DNA from: Lentisphaerae bacterium GWF2_49_21
GTDB taxonomy: Bacteria > Verrucomicrobiota > Lentisphaeria > Victivallales > GWF2-50-93
Length of the DNA stretch: 64,000 bases
Reading direction: 5' to 3'
Assembly: GCA_001804805.1 (NCBI GenBank)
Contig: MHBH01000061.1
Span: 124,001-188,000 of the forward strand
Shown piece by piece: positions 37,244-47,294 of the stretch; position 1 is the stretch's first letter, and every line of letters begins with the position of its first letter. The notes below the pieces were generated by a model that was not told the origin of the DNA, searched no databases, and was given only the letters and a program-made list of their open reading frames with translations. Position numbers and translations under genes: made by a program.

Positions 37244-39463
37244 ATGAAAATCGCGAAAATAATACTCGGCCTGTCTTTGGACAGGTCCTTTGACTACCTG
37301 ATCCCGGAGGAGATGGAATCCCAGGTCCATACCGGAGTGCAGGTCTATATTCCTTTTGGCAAGACCCAGAGGCGCGGTTATGTCGTAGGAGTTAAAAATG
37401 AATCTTCCTATCCCCTGGACAAGCTCAAGAAGATCGACAGCGTCTGCGAAGTCCACCCGAAGATCCCCGACACCCTCCTCAGGCTTGGAAAATGGATCTC
37501 CGAATACTACTGCTGTTCGCAGGAACAGGCAGTACGTGCCCTCCTCCCGAGCGCGGTCAGAAGCGGAAAGATCAAACGCAAGAGAATAAAGCTTTATTAC
37601 CTGGTGTCGCCGGAAGAAGCCCAGAAATACATATTTGAAAAAGGAAAAAAATCCCCCGCCAGAACAAAAGTGATCCAACTCCTCCTCCAGCACCCCGGCG
37701 CTTCTTCGGAATTCATTAAACGCGAGACTTCCGCTGGAAAAAGCATCCTCACGGCATTGGTAAAAGGAAAAATGCTGATTGAAGAGGACAAGGAAGTCTA
37801 CCGCAATCCGTTCGCCAATACTGAATACGTGAAATCCGCTCCTCCGGAACTGACAACCGAACAGAAGGCGGCGGTCGACAAGATAAGCGGAATGATGGGC
37901 TCCCCTGCAGCGAAACCACATGCTTTGCTGCTTTACGGCGTCACCGGCAGCGGAAAGACCGAAGTCTATCTCCGCGCCATTTCCGTCGCCCTCCAGCAGG
38001 GAAAGGATTCAATAGTGCTCGTTCCGGAAATCTCCCTGACTCCCCAGACGACCGAAAGATTCCGTTCGCGGTTCGGAGACATGGTGAGCGTCCTGCACAG
38101 CTCGCTGAGCGACGGTGAAAGGTTCGACGAATGGACAAGGATCCACCGCGGACAGGTGAAAATTGTCGTCGGCGCGAGATCCGCTCTGTTCGCACCGTTC
38201 AAGAATCTCGGTTTGATCATCGTCGACGAGGAACATGAGAATTCCTATAAGCAGGACGAAGCACCCCGCTACCACGCCAGGGACGTGGCTGTCATGCGCG
38301 GTTTCATGGAAAAGGCAGTTGTCATACTCGGTTCCGCCACTCCTTCATTCGAATCATATCACAATGCCTATACTGGCAAATACGCGATGGCTGAGCTGAC
38401 GAAGCGCATAGACAACTGCGTCATGCCGAAGATCAAGATCGTCGACATGCAGATCGAATTCATGAAGGGAGCAGGGAAGATTTTCTCCGGCGAGCTCGTG
38501 GACGAGATCAGGGGCCGTCTTGAAAAGGGGGAACAGACAATAATTTTCCTGAACCGGAAGGGTTTCGCCACTAGGATGATCTGCACCAAGTGCGGATACG
38601 TGGCGTCATGTTCCGAATGTTCGATGACATATACATATTCGAAAAAGCGCGAGAGCCTCTCCTGCCATCTCTGCGGCGCTGTCATCCCCGCACACAAAAG
38701 CTGTCCTCAATGCGGTGATCCCGAGATCAGATACAAGGGACTCGGCACTGAAAGGCTCGATAACATCGCAGAGGAGCTTTTCCCTCATGCGAAGATCGCA
38801 AGGATGGACCATGACACGATGACCCACAAGGATTCCTATGAGAAAGTCCTGCGCGAATTCCGCAACCGGAAGATCGACATCCTGATCGGTACACAGATGA
38901 TCGCCAAGGGACTGGATTTCCCGAACGTCACTCTTGTCGGGATAATAAACGCAGATCTCAGCCTCTACTTTTCAGATTTCAGGGCCGAGGAGCGGACTTT
39001 CCAGCTTCTTACGCAGGTGGCTGGACGTTCCGGACGCGGTGACATACCCGGCGAAGTGCTGATACAGTCGTTCAAGTCGCAGAACACGGCGATCCAGTGT
39101 TCCAAGAACAATGACTACCTGAAATTCTACAATGAACAATTGGTTTTCAGGAAGAAGCTCAACTTCCCTCCGTTCTCACATCTCATCATAGTACATTTCC
39201 GCGGACCCGACGAGAAACAGCTTGCGAAGTTCGCAGATGAATTCCTCGAAAAGCTGCGTCCTCACCTTTCCAAGGAGATCAAGGTCGCAGGACCTCAGCC
39301 GTCCCCCATGACCAGGATAAAAGCAAAATACCGCTACATGATCATGTTCCGCGGCGATCGGATGAAGGAATTCCGCGAGGCGCTCCGTGAACTCACCCTC
39401 CATTCCAAGCGCCCCACTGACATCGACTGCTACGTAGACGTCGACGCCGTAAACCTGATGTAA
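37244..39463 (+). CDS. priA: Primosomal helicase PriA
   Basis: LLYGVTGSGKTEVYLRAI, VDEEHENSYKQDEAPRYHARDVA, zinc motifs CTKCGYVASCSEC...CHLCG...CPQCG. Confidence 0.94.
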   Translation: MKIAKIILGLSLDRSFDYLIPEEMESQVHTGVQVYIPFGKTQRRGYVVGVKNESSYPLDKLKKIDSVCEVHPKIPDTLLRLGKWISEYYCCSQEQAVRALLPSAVRSGKIKRKRIKLYYLVSPEEAQKYIFEKGKKSPARTKVIQLLLQHPGASSEFIKRETSAGKSILTALVKGKMLIEEDKEVYRNPFANTEYVKSAPPELTTEQKAAVDKISGMMGSPAAKPHALLLYGVTGSGKTEVYLRAISVALQQGKDSIVLVPEISLTPQTTERFRSRFGDMVSVLHSSLSDGERFDEWTRIHRGQVKIVVGARSALFAPFKNLGLIIVDEEHENSYKQDEAPRYHARDVAVMRGFMEKAVVILGSATPSFESYHNAYTGKYAMAELTKRIDNCVMPKIKIVDMQIEFMKGAGKIFSGELVDEIRGRLEKGEQTIIFLNRKGFATRMICTKCGYVASCSECSMTYTYSKKRESLSCHLCGAVIPAHKSCPQCGDPEIRYKGLGTERLDNIAEELFPHAKIARMDHDTMTHKDSYEKVLREFRNRKIDILIGTQMIAKGLDFPNVTLVGIINADLSLYFSDFRAEERTFQLLTQVAGRSGRGDIPGEVLIQSFKSQNTAIQCSKNNDYLKFYNEQLVFRKKLNFPPFSHLIIVHFRGPDEKQLAKFADEFLEKLRPHLSKEIKVAGPQPSPMTRIKAKYRYMIMFRGDRMKEFREALRELTLHSKRPTDIDCYVDVDAVNLM

Positions 39464-39464
39464 A

Positions 39465-39501
39465 ATTCAGAATTTTGCCTGAAGCAGTCAAAATTCTGAA
39501 T
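39465..39501. terminator. Hairpin immediately after the priA stop
   Basis: ATTCAGAATTTTG...CAAAATTCTGAAT, perfect 13-bp stem, 11-nt loop, 1 nt after TAA. Confidence 0.55.
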
Positions 39502-39594
39502 AACTATTGCAAACTTGGATTTGGATAGCAAATTATGGGGCGAGTGTTGAGTTTTACAACTTGAGGTCAATAAGGATTTTTACGACAAAAGCAG

Positions 39595-39654
39595 GTTGGG
39601 CTTCAGCCCGACATTTCTTATCTTAAGTTTAAGATTGTCGGGCTGAAGCCCAAC
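39595..39654. repeat. Perfect 19-bp inverted repeat element
   Basis: GTTGGGCTTCAGCCCGACA...TGTCGGGCTGAAGCCCAAC with inner TCTTAAgtTTAAGA. Confidence 0.85.
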
Positions 39655-39690
39655 ATACTTTGTTTGAACAATATATAACCGGGGTATGAC

Positions 39691-40173
39691 ATGAAAAAAG
39701 ACATCATCAGGATCTTGAGGGAGAACGCCAGACTTTCAGACAAGGCGATAGCGGCCCGTCTGGGCAAAAAAGAAAAACTTGTTTCAGATACCATAAAGAG
39801 TCTTGAGAAGGACGGCACGATAAAAGGCTATCAGGCGATAATAGACGAATCGGTACTGCCTGAACTGGCCGTAAAGGCCATCATACAGGTGAAGGTAAGG
39901 CCCGAACGCGAAGGCGGATTCGACAAGATCGCGAAACGCCTCTGCAAGTTCCCGGAAGTCTCATCCCTCTCCCTCATGTCCGGCGGATATGACCTCGGAC
40001 TTGAAGTGGACGGGAAGACGCTCCAGGAAGTAGCAACGTTCGTCTCGAGCAAACTCGCGCCGATCGACGGAATAATTTCAACTGAAACTCATTTCCTCCT
40101 GAAAAAATACAAGGTCTCAGGAAAGACCATGGAGAACGATGAGACGTTTGAAAGGCTCAAAGTCAGCCCGTGA
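39691..40173 (+). CDS. Lrp/AsnC-family regulator
   Basis: IIRILRENARLSDKAIAARLGKKEKLVSDTIKSLEKDGTIKGYQAIID and C-terminal RAM-like domain. Confidence 0.88.
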   Translation: MKKDIIRILRENARLSDKAIAARLGKKEKLVSDTIKSLEKDGTIKGYQAIIDESVLPELAVKAIIQVKVRPEREGGFDKIAKRLCKFPEVSSLSLMSGGYDLGLEVDGKTLQEVATFVSSKLAPIDGIISTETHFLLKKYKVSGKTMENDETFERLKVSP

Positions 40174-40200
40174 TAAAATTTTTCAGGCGAAAAATTTTAT
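40173..40200. terminator. Stop-adjacent A/T-rich hairpin after the lrp-like gene
   Basis: ATAAAATTTTTC-AGGC-GAAAAATTTTAT, perfect 12-bp stem. Confidence 0.55.
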
Positions 40201-40216
40201 AACTTAAGGAATATCG

Positions 40217-41386
40217 ATGAACATGAAGAACCGTATAGCACAACATATAGCTGTCCTGCCAAAGAGCGGGATACGCGATTTCTTTGAACTTGTAAATACC
40301 ATGGGGAATGATGTCATCTCCCTGGGAATTGGCGAACCTGACTTCGTCACACCCTGGCACATCCGCGAATCTGCGATATTCGCAATGGAGAAGGGACACA
40401 CGAGCTACACTTCAAACCTCGGACTGCTTTCCATGAGGAAGGAAGTCTGCAAGTACGTAGAGAAGAACTACAAGGTCAGGTACAATCCCGTCAACGAATG
40501 CATCATAACCGTTGGCGTCAGCGAGGCTCTCGACCTGATTTTTCGAGCGATAACTACGCCCGGGGACGAGATAATATATCATGAGCCCTGTTATGTCTCC
40601 TACTCTCCGGAAATCAAGATGGCGCATGGCGTACCAGTGGCCGTGGTCACCAAGGAGAAGAACAAGTTCGCTCTCGATCCTAAGGATTTCGAGAAGGCTG
40701 TCACGCCTAAGACAAAGGCGATCCTTCTGAATTTCCCATGCAATCCGACGGGTGCGTCACTTACGCCCGAAGATGTCCGCGAAATTGCGAGGATCGCAAT
40801 AAAGCACGATCTCATTGTCATCACGGACGAAATCTATTCCGAGCTGACCTATGACGCGAAACATGTCTCCATCGCTTCAATGCCCGGCATGAAGCAGAGG
40901 ACGATCTTCCTGCACGGCTTCTCGAAGGCTTATGCGATGACAGGATTCCGCATGGGATATGCGTGCGGTCCTGCGGACCTGATCGACGCGATGATGAAGA
41001 TCCACCAGTATTCTATGCTCTGCGCTTCTATTCTTGCGCAGGAGGCAGCGATCGAGGCGCTCAGGAACGGCAGGCCCGAGATGGAGAGGATGAAGACAGA
41101 ATACTGCAGGCGCAGGAACATGATCGTCAAAAGGCTCAACCAGATCGGGCTGAAATGCGTCATGCCCAAGGGTGCCTTCTACGTATTTCCGAACATAAGT
41201 TCCAGCGGACTCAGCTCCAAGGAATTCGCGACGCGACTGCTCCAGGAGGAGAAGGTGGCGGTAGTTCCGGGAACAGCTTTCGGCGAATGCGGCGAAGGTT
41301 ACGTCCGCTGCGCCTATGCGACCTCCTTCGAGGACATAGAGGAAGCAATGCGGAGGATCGAGAAGTTCATGAAGAAAATAAAATGA
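40217..41386 (+). CDS. Class I PLP-dependent aminotransferase
   Basis: ISLGIGEPDFVTPWHI, NFPCNPTGASL, FLHGFSKAYAMTGFRMGYA. Confidence 0.92.
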   Translation: MNMKNRIAQHIAVLPKSGIRDFFELVNTMGNDVISLGIGEPDFVTPWHIRESAIFAMEKGHTSYTSNLGLLSMRKEVCKYVEKNYKVRYNPVNECIITVGVSEALDLIFRAITTPGDEIIYHEPCYVSYSPEIKMAHGVPVAVVTKEKNKFALDPKDFEKAVTPKTKAILLNFPCNPTGASLTPEDVREIARIAIKHDLIVITDEIYSELTYDAKHVSIASMPGMKQRTIFLHGFSKAYAMTGFRMGYACGPADLIDAMMKIHQYSMLCASILAQEAAIEALRNGRPEMERMKTEYCRRRNMIVKRLNQIGLKCVMPKGAFYVFPNISSSGLSSKEFATRLLQEEKVAVVPGTAFGECGEGYVRCAYATSFEDIEEAMRRIEKFMKKIK

Positions 41387-41414
41387 GCAGACGCTCGCTT
41401 TATTCTATCATTCA

Positions 41415-41665
41415 ACAAACAGCCCTTGCGGGCTTAACTCCTTTGAAACTTGCCTCTGAAGTAGGTCGGGCTTTCCCTTGTCCCGCCGTAGCATCTTAGC
41501 GAAGGCGGAAGCCCGACAAGATGGCGGCCAGGAATGACCGCCCTACTTAACCGGTAAAGGTTTCTTATTGATAAAACTGCGACCTCCGCAGTAGGCCGCT
41601 ACGAACAAATTCCATCTTGTATTTAATAAGTTTGTAGTTAATGCCGCAAGGCATGTTCTTGCTTT
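41415..41665. repeat. Composite hairpin element, copy 2, split by REP-like insertions
   Basis: AACAGCCCTTGCGGGCTTAACT ... CTACGAACAAATTCC...TTTGTAGTTAATGCCGCAAGGCATGTTCTT; undivided copy near 1420-1505. Confidence 0.7.
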
Positions 41666-41780
41666 TTTCTTCTCTATTCCTAATTACAGCCGAGACCACA
41701 GTCATTCGACGTGGCAAACGGCTGTACCACATTCCTAAGCCCCAACTGTTGTCATTTGCTGATGGAATTGATCCTAAGGG

Positions 41781-44700
41781 TTATTTACTTCCGAACCTGC
41801 GCAGTCGAACTATTGTACCTCGTGTTCTGGACTCCCGGAGTTTTCTGAAATGCAGCTTTTCGAGCAACGGAAGAAATTTCACGCCCTCCTCGAGCTGGTC
41901 ATCGAAACACCAGAACAGAGCGCTAAGGCAGCTTTCGGTTTCATCTGGAGGACGACCCGTGTTCCTCTCCAGTATTTTCCTGAAGGTTTCAATGGTCTTT
42001 TCGCTGTAGGGTGTTTTAACCATTCCATAGATGACCTGATCGTGCGCATAGCTGCATTTGCCTTCATCTGCGAAGAGCACCCGGTTCAGTTCCGGCTCTA
42101 TGACATCTTCAAATTCCTTCACACGTCCCAGCATTCGCACGAACCGCCATTTTTCTTCTCCGTTGTCTTCCACCTTGGAAATAAGGCTTTTCACGTATTG
42201 GAGCCTTTTCTCCTTTTCCGGAGATATGCGGCTCAATGCGAAGATGCAGTATTCGCTGTATGAAGGATCCTCCATCCTCCGCTCGATAAGCGGAACCATG
42301 CCGGAGGCCGGGAGTCCAACCTTGGCAATGGCCCAGAGCAAGGATTTAAGGCAGTCATCGCCCTTCTCCTTTTCCAAAAACCGTGGAAGCAGATCGATAT
42401 GCCTGGCGAGTTCATCTTCACAGCCGCACAACTCCTCGAAGGCCATCTTCCGCATCTTCATATCATTGCTTCCAGCAAGCTCCAGGAGCACGGGCACAAG
42501 CATTTTCTGCGCTTCACTTTTCTTCCACAGTATATTCCCGAGCGGATTGTAGGCACCTGCAAAGAGATTGAGATTCCTGATGATCACCGGCAGGGCATTT
42601 TTCAGGTTTTCCGGTCTCGTATTCACAAAATCGTTGAATGTGGCAGGATACGCAGATTTCTTATACAGGTATTCCCATCTTTCAGCTGGTATCTCCGGGA
42701 TTCTTCCAAAATCCCTCAACGCCCTTAGCGCTTCATCAGAATATTTTACATCCGGATCCTTCAAGACCAGCTCGCAGAGATACTCGTTCGCCTCCTTGTC
42801 CTCCAAATCCGCCTCCAGGACATATCTCGCAACAATACAGGCATCTTTATGCCGGGATCCATCCTTGAGCTTCATTAAAACCTTCTTCAGAAGAGGGAGA
42901 TAATTCCGATCGGCAATCGGGAGACCGTTCAAGATTTCCTCCAGATCATGCCCCCCCTCCTGTTCGAGCAATATCTCAGCCGCAAGATCATTGATCCCCT
43001 CAACGTTGCATTCCGAAAGAAACATCATATGGAGAAGTTTTTTCCGTACACTCTTGCCCTGGGAAGTCTTTCCAAGCTCGAAAAGAGTTTTGTGCAAAAT
43101 CGCATCCTGGGATCCGCCCAGGCCCAGAATCCAGGCGGCGACAAACCGGATTTTCTCGCTGTTATCCTTGAGATATGGCAGTAGCAGGGAGCGATGTTGA
43201 GGATTGCCATATAGGAAATTCCCGAGCTTGATGATGTTGCCGTTTCCGTGCTGGCATATTCTTTCCATGTCTGCAGCAGATGACTTTTTCAGTCCGCCCA
43301 TGTAGGCGTTCAGGATAGCCGGATAGAAATCAGGAGCTTCCCTAAGAACATCCTTGAAAAACAAGTCTTCAGAATAGTCGTGTTCAATGGGATTCTTCAA
43401 AGCCTCCAGCATCTTTTCAAGGAATTCACCCTTCAACCCGCTTTTCATGAACTTTTCAGGGAGGTGGTTGCCATATCCCAGACAGGCCATGTCCAGATGG
43501 GGAAAAATTATCTCCGGCTTGATATTCAAGTTGTCGGCAGCCTGCAGAAGCTTGCGGGTCTTCCACTGCCGATCTTTGATTTCCACTTCGGCAGCAAGAT
43601 CCTCCGCAATCTTCTTCCACCAGGCATCGAAATCGACGTCGTCACACTTTATTTTCTCTTTAAGAGTCTTTGAAAGTGAAACTATCTTGTCCATGTCGCG
43701 GTGACTGCATTTCTTCAGGAGCTCGACAAGATATTTTTTGACCACATCGCTCTTCCCTGGATTCTTTTCTAGGATCGACTTTATAATCTGTCCAGTATAA
43801 TATTCGTTGTCCTGTGGCATCGCCTTGAGGAATTTATCCATGTAAAGAGCCAAATCCTTTCCGGTGACATCAACTGCAAACTTCAATGCCGCCGGATCCT
43901 TCGATTTCAGGAATTCGTCCAAATACGGGAGGAAGATTTCCTTGCGTGAGACCTTCTCGAGTACTCTGAAAAAATGAAAGTAGTTTCCGCCCTGGCTGCC
44001 CTTTTCCTGTGATTTCCTGACCGTCCCCATGATCGTGTCAATGTATGGCTCGGGATCTTCCCTGATCAGCCTGAGCCCCATGCCCTGGACATCAGGCCGG
44101 GGTGAACCTAGGAAGACCTTCGCATCATCCTTGTAGATTTCCTCGAAATTCGGGATGTTCCAGAGGCTGTTGGCGAATGGACTGTTGATGCTGCTGTTCT
44201 TCTTCACCCTCTCAAGGACAATATTTCTAGCCTCCTTTGTCCTGAGAAGCCTCGTCTCCAGTTCATCAACACTGAAATTACCTTCCTCAATCCGTTTTAA
44301 AATTTCCGGAACCGAAGAAGGATCGGCTACAAAAAGCGCATTCGCAATAAGCTCAAAGGATTCCTTGTCCTTGATCTCCGGAAGCGCCTTCCTGAGCAAA
44401 GGAAGGTATTTCGCCTCTGTCCCTAGCTGCTTAAGCGCGCTCCGAAGAAGAACATCCTTTCCGGAAGGCAGAAGAGAAAAGGACCCGAAGAACTCTTCAT
44501 AGAAGGGAAGTGCCTTTTCAACCGGGATTCCATCGCGGAAGACGATTTTATATGCATTGAACAGGGAGGGGTGTCCATCGGAAACCTTATCCTTAAAAGA
44601 GGACAGTATTTCACGGCAGCGCTCTCTGACTTCGGGATCCTTGCTTTCTTCAAAGCGCTTTCTGATCTTGTCCGCACAGATCCTGCCACGCTGCTTGAGC

Positions 44701-44993
44701 AAATCCGTGGCCTTTTTGCGGACTATGAAATCATCATGCCCAAGGTCGGCGATGGCTTGTTCCATGTCAGGATAGAAATAAGCAAGCAATTCTGGCAGTA
44801 CGTCCACCCCCTTGGATGAAATGAACTCAACTGCGCTCTTCTGCCTGTCTGGCTCAACCGCCCCCAGATCCTCAATCGCCCTCTGAATGGACATATCCTG
44901 TCCTTGCAGGCCCGACGACAACGTAATCAGCAGAAAAAATCCGATCCAGAATACCTTGAGCTTTTTCTTCCTGCTTTTCACTTGACCCTCCAT
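41781..44993 (-). CDS. Large secreted HEAT-like repeat protein
   Basis: Signal-like N-terminus; repeated helical motifs such as EQAIADLGHDDFIVRKKATDLLKQRG and ALRALRDFGRIPEIP. Confidence 0.7.
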   Translation of the reverse strand: MEGQVKSRKKKLKVFWIGFFLLITLSSGLQGQDMSIQRAIEDLGAVEPDRQKSAVEFISSKGVDVLPELLAYFYPDMEQAIADLGHDDFIVRKKATDLLKQRGRICADKIRKRFEESKDPEVRERCREILSSFKDKVSDGHPSLFNAYKIVFRDGIPVEKALPFYEEFFGSFSLLPSGKDVLLRSALKQLGTEAKYLPLLRKALPEIKDKESFELIANALFVADPSSVPEILKRIEEGNFSVDELETRLLRTKEARNIVLERVKKNSSINSPFANSLWNIPNFEEIYKDDAKVFLGSPRPDVQGMGLRLIREDPEPYIDTIMGTVRKSQEKGSQGGNYFHFFRVLEKVSRKEIFLPYLDEFLKSKDPAALKFAVDVTGKDLALYMDKFLKAMPQDNEYYTGQIIKSILEKNPGKSDVVKKYLVELLKKCSHRDMDKIVSLSKTLKEKIKCDDVDFDAWWKKIAEDLAAEVEIKDRQWKTRKLLQAADNLNIKPEIIFPHLDMACLGYGNHLPEKFMKSGLKGEFLEKMLEALKNPIEHDYSEDLFFKDVLREAPDFYPAILNAYMGGLKKSSAADMERICQHGNGNIIKLGNFLYGNPQHRSLLLPYLKDNSEKIRFVAAWILGLGGSQDAILHKTLFELGKTSQGKSVRKKLLHMMFLSECNVEGINDLAAEILLEQEGGHDLEEILNGLPIADRNYLPLLKKVLMKLKDGSRHKDACIVARYVLEADLEDKEANEYLCELVLKDPDVKYSDEALRALRDFGRIPEIPAERWEYLYKKSAYPATFNDFVNTRPENLKNALPVIIRNLNLFAGAYNPLGNILWKKSEAQKMLVPVLLELAGSNDMKMRKMAFEELCGCEDELARHIDLLPRFLEKEKGDDCLKSLLWAIAKVGLPASGMVPLIERRMEDPSYSEYCIFALSRISPEKEKRLQYVKSLISKVEDNGEEKWRFVRMLGRVKEFEDVIEPELNRVLFADEGKCSYAHDQVIYGMVKTPYSEKTIETFRKILERNTGRPPDETESCLSALFWCFDDQLEEGVKFLPLLEKLHFRKLRESRTRGTIVRLRRFGSK

Positions 44994-45087
44994 TTATCCA
45001 TTCCTCCGGCGTTTAGATTCCTGTCTTCCGTCGGATGATAGGAATTTAGATTCCCATGATGCCTGAAGATCATGTTATCCCCGGACT

Positions 45088-47193
45088 TTATAATTTTTCA
45101 CTGATTTGCATTAGCTCCTCGAAGACCTTTTTCTCTTCAGTGGTGAGGAGGCTGAAGAGCCTGTCTTTCTGAGCCTGTGAAAATTTCATTTTCTTGTTTT
45201 GAAGGAGTAACAGCAGGAAATAGCCTCGTCCGACATAATCCTTGTATTCGCCGGATTCATTGAAGCCTTCCGCGTGTTTTTTGGTAAGGACTTCGAATTC
45301 AGACAGCATTCCGTCAAGGTTTCTCCCGGTGCCTTCACGGGCCATATCGAGAAGCATGCTCCCAGCCTTTTTGTCATCAAGTTCTCCAATCACATCAATA
45401 TAGATTTCCTCGGTTTCATCCGGATACAATATATATAAGTCTCTCAGCCTAATCTCCTTGCCTGCAACAAGCGATTCTTTCAGACACTTCATTGTTTCTT
45501 CCTTCTGATACTTCATCATATATGCAAGGATTTCTCCCGCATCAAAAGAAGAATTATTCTTGTCGGCAAGCTTTTTTTCCAGTAATTCGACAACATCGGG
45601 AAGTATTTTTGAAGTCGCATATCTTCTTATCAGCATTGAAGCCCTGCCATCCATATTCTTTCTTATATTCTGCAGCAGTATATCATCCAACTCAGGCAGC
45701 GTTTCATCTTTAAGCGAAAGCAGGATTTCCCTGTTGAAATCTGGACTTGGCTTCTTCATGTATTCTATTATCATTTCCCTGAGTTCTTTTCCCTTCCCTT
45801 GCAACTGCAGCAGTCTTATCCGGGCAAATTCAAGGATTTCCCGCATTCCTCGTTCGTCAAAGGATTCCGATTCATGTTTTTCATTATAGGCAAGCTTATC
45901 CTTGCAGTCCTGAATGAGATCCTTCAGGACAGGCTCAAATTCCTTGCAGCTTATGTTCTGCCAGGATTCTCCAAGAAGGTCAGATTTCTGATTGTTATTA
46001 AGAAGACTGAAAGAAACCGCTATTTTCCTCCTGAGACTCTCATCTTGTGCATATTTATTTTCCCTGGGGGTTCCGTTGAAGAACAAAATTTCATAATGAG
46101 TATCGTGCAGGAGCAAGAAACATACATCTGCCAATTTCTTTCCTGAATAGTTCTTGAGATTTTCAAACATGATATCCAGGCATTGCATCTCTGCCTTATT
46201 CCTGGACTCACTAATCTTCTCAAAGGCAAAACTCCACCTGAGAGATTCTGCAGTACTTTGGCCATTCAATACTTTTTTCATCTCATCGAGCATATCCTGG
46301 GGAAGTGAGACGAGGCCAAAAGTAAAAAGATATCCATCACTGACTTCTATGTCCGAAGTCGTCAGACCAGAAAGCATGACTTTTTTCGTATATTCCAGAT
46401 CTCTTGAACCGACAAGCCCTCTGGCAGACTCAAAACCGCCAGCTTCCCTTGTGCCGACAAATTTAATAAATATGTGCATTGCCTTATGGCTGGAGAGATA
46501 TCTAAGTTTTTTGAAGGAATAAGCCCGTATCTTGTCATTTGGTGCACATGTCATAAGCCCGAATATATGTGACTTAAGATAAGTATTCAGACATCTTGGT
46601 TCAGAAACACAAATTTTTAAAGGAAGTGATACCATATGCATATTGGGAGACTGGCGGGTTGTTACCAAAGATGTCTTGCAGTATATATGATAAGTTCCCA
46701 GTTTATCAAATCTGACATAGTCGTTCAGGGAATAATCCTTATCTGCCATTGTTAGGTCTTCAGAGCCGCCTTGTCCTAATCCTCCGCCCATGGAAAAATA
46801 CTGCCATCTTTCCAAGGGATCTGCCCAGCCTTTTTCAGGTCCGTCAATTATATACTCGCTTGTATTGAATCTTCCCGACCTGTCATATGTGCTGTTGTCA
46901 ATGAAATATTTCCCCATAGCCCTGCTTTTGAAATGAAGCTTGATTCTTATCTCCTCCCCAATGAAATACCTGCTTTTGTCCGTGGTGATCCAGAATTCGA
47001 CATCGGGGACGTTCTTCTTGACTGCTTCGGCATTCTCAGCAAGGAACCTTTGAGATGGTTCCCTGTTTTCAGGATATGAAACAAAAAGGTTTGTAAAGGG
47101 AAAGGCAAATACGAGGATTATGACGATAGCGCCAAGGAGATGATACTTATACTTTTTTATCCTGTCCTTGATCTTCATGAGCCCCCATCTCAA
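45088..47193 (-). CDS. Membrane-anchored large protein, possibly HEAT-like
   Basis: N-terminal TM YHLLGAIVIILVFAFPF; helical repeat-like C-terminal half. Confidence 0.6.
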   Translation of the reverse strand: MRWGLMKIKDRIKKYKYHLLGAIVIILVFAFPFTNLFVSYPENREPSQRFLAENAEAVKKNVPDVEFWITTDKSRYFIGEEIRIKLHFKSRAMGKYFIDNSTYDRSGRFNTSEYIIDGPEKGWADPLERWQYFSMGGGLGQGGSEDLTMADKDYSLNDYVRFDKLGTYHIYCKTSLVTTRQSPNMHMVSLPLKICVSEPRCLNTYLKSHIFGLMTCAPNDKIRAYSFKKLRYLSSHKAMHIFIKFVGTREAGGFESARGLVGSRDLEYTKKVMLSGLTTSDIEVSDGYLFTFGLVSLPQDMLDEMKKVLNGQSTAESLRWSFAFEKISESRNKAEMQCLDIMFENLKNYSGKKLADVCFLLLHDTHYEILFFNGTPRENKYAQDESLRRKIAVSFSLLNNNQKSDLLGESWQNISCKEFEPVLKDLIQDCKDKLAYNEKHESESFDERGMREILEFARIRLLQLQGKGKELREMIIEYMKKPSPDFNREILLSLKDETLPELDDILLQNIRKNMDGRASMLIRRYATSKILPDVVELLEKKLADKNNSSFDAGEILAYMMKYQKEETMKCLKESLVAGKEIRLRDLYILYPDETEEIYIDVIGELDDKKAGSMLLDMAREGTGRNLDGMLSEFEVLTKKHAEGFNESGEYKDYVGRGYFLLLLLQNKKMKFSQAQKDRLFSLLTTEEKKVFEELMQISEKL

Positions 47194-47241
47194 TTCGATT
47201 GCAGAATAGCAGCTTCAATCTAAACAAAGTTTAAACATCAT

Positions 47242-47267
47242 GACACGCTAAAGCTGTGAACTCCAAC
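47242..47267. repeat. 26-nt dispersed repeat, copy 2
   Basis: GACACGCTAAAGCTGTGAACTCCAAC, identical to 29040-29065. Confidence 0.85.
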
Positions 47268-47294
47268 AAAAATACTTAAACAATCAATCCTGTC

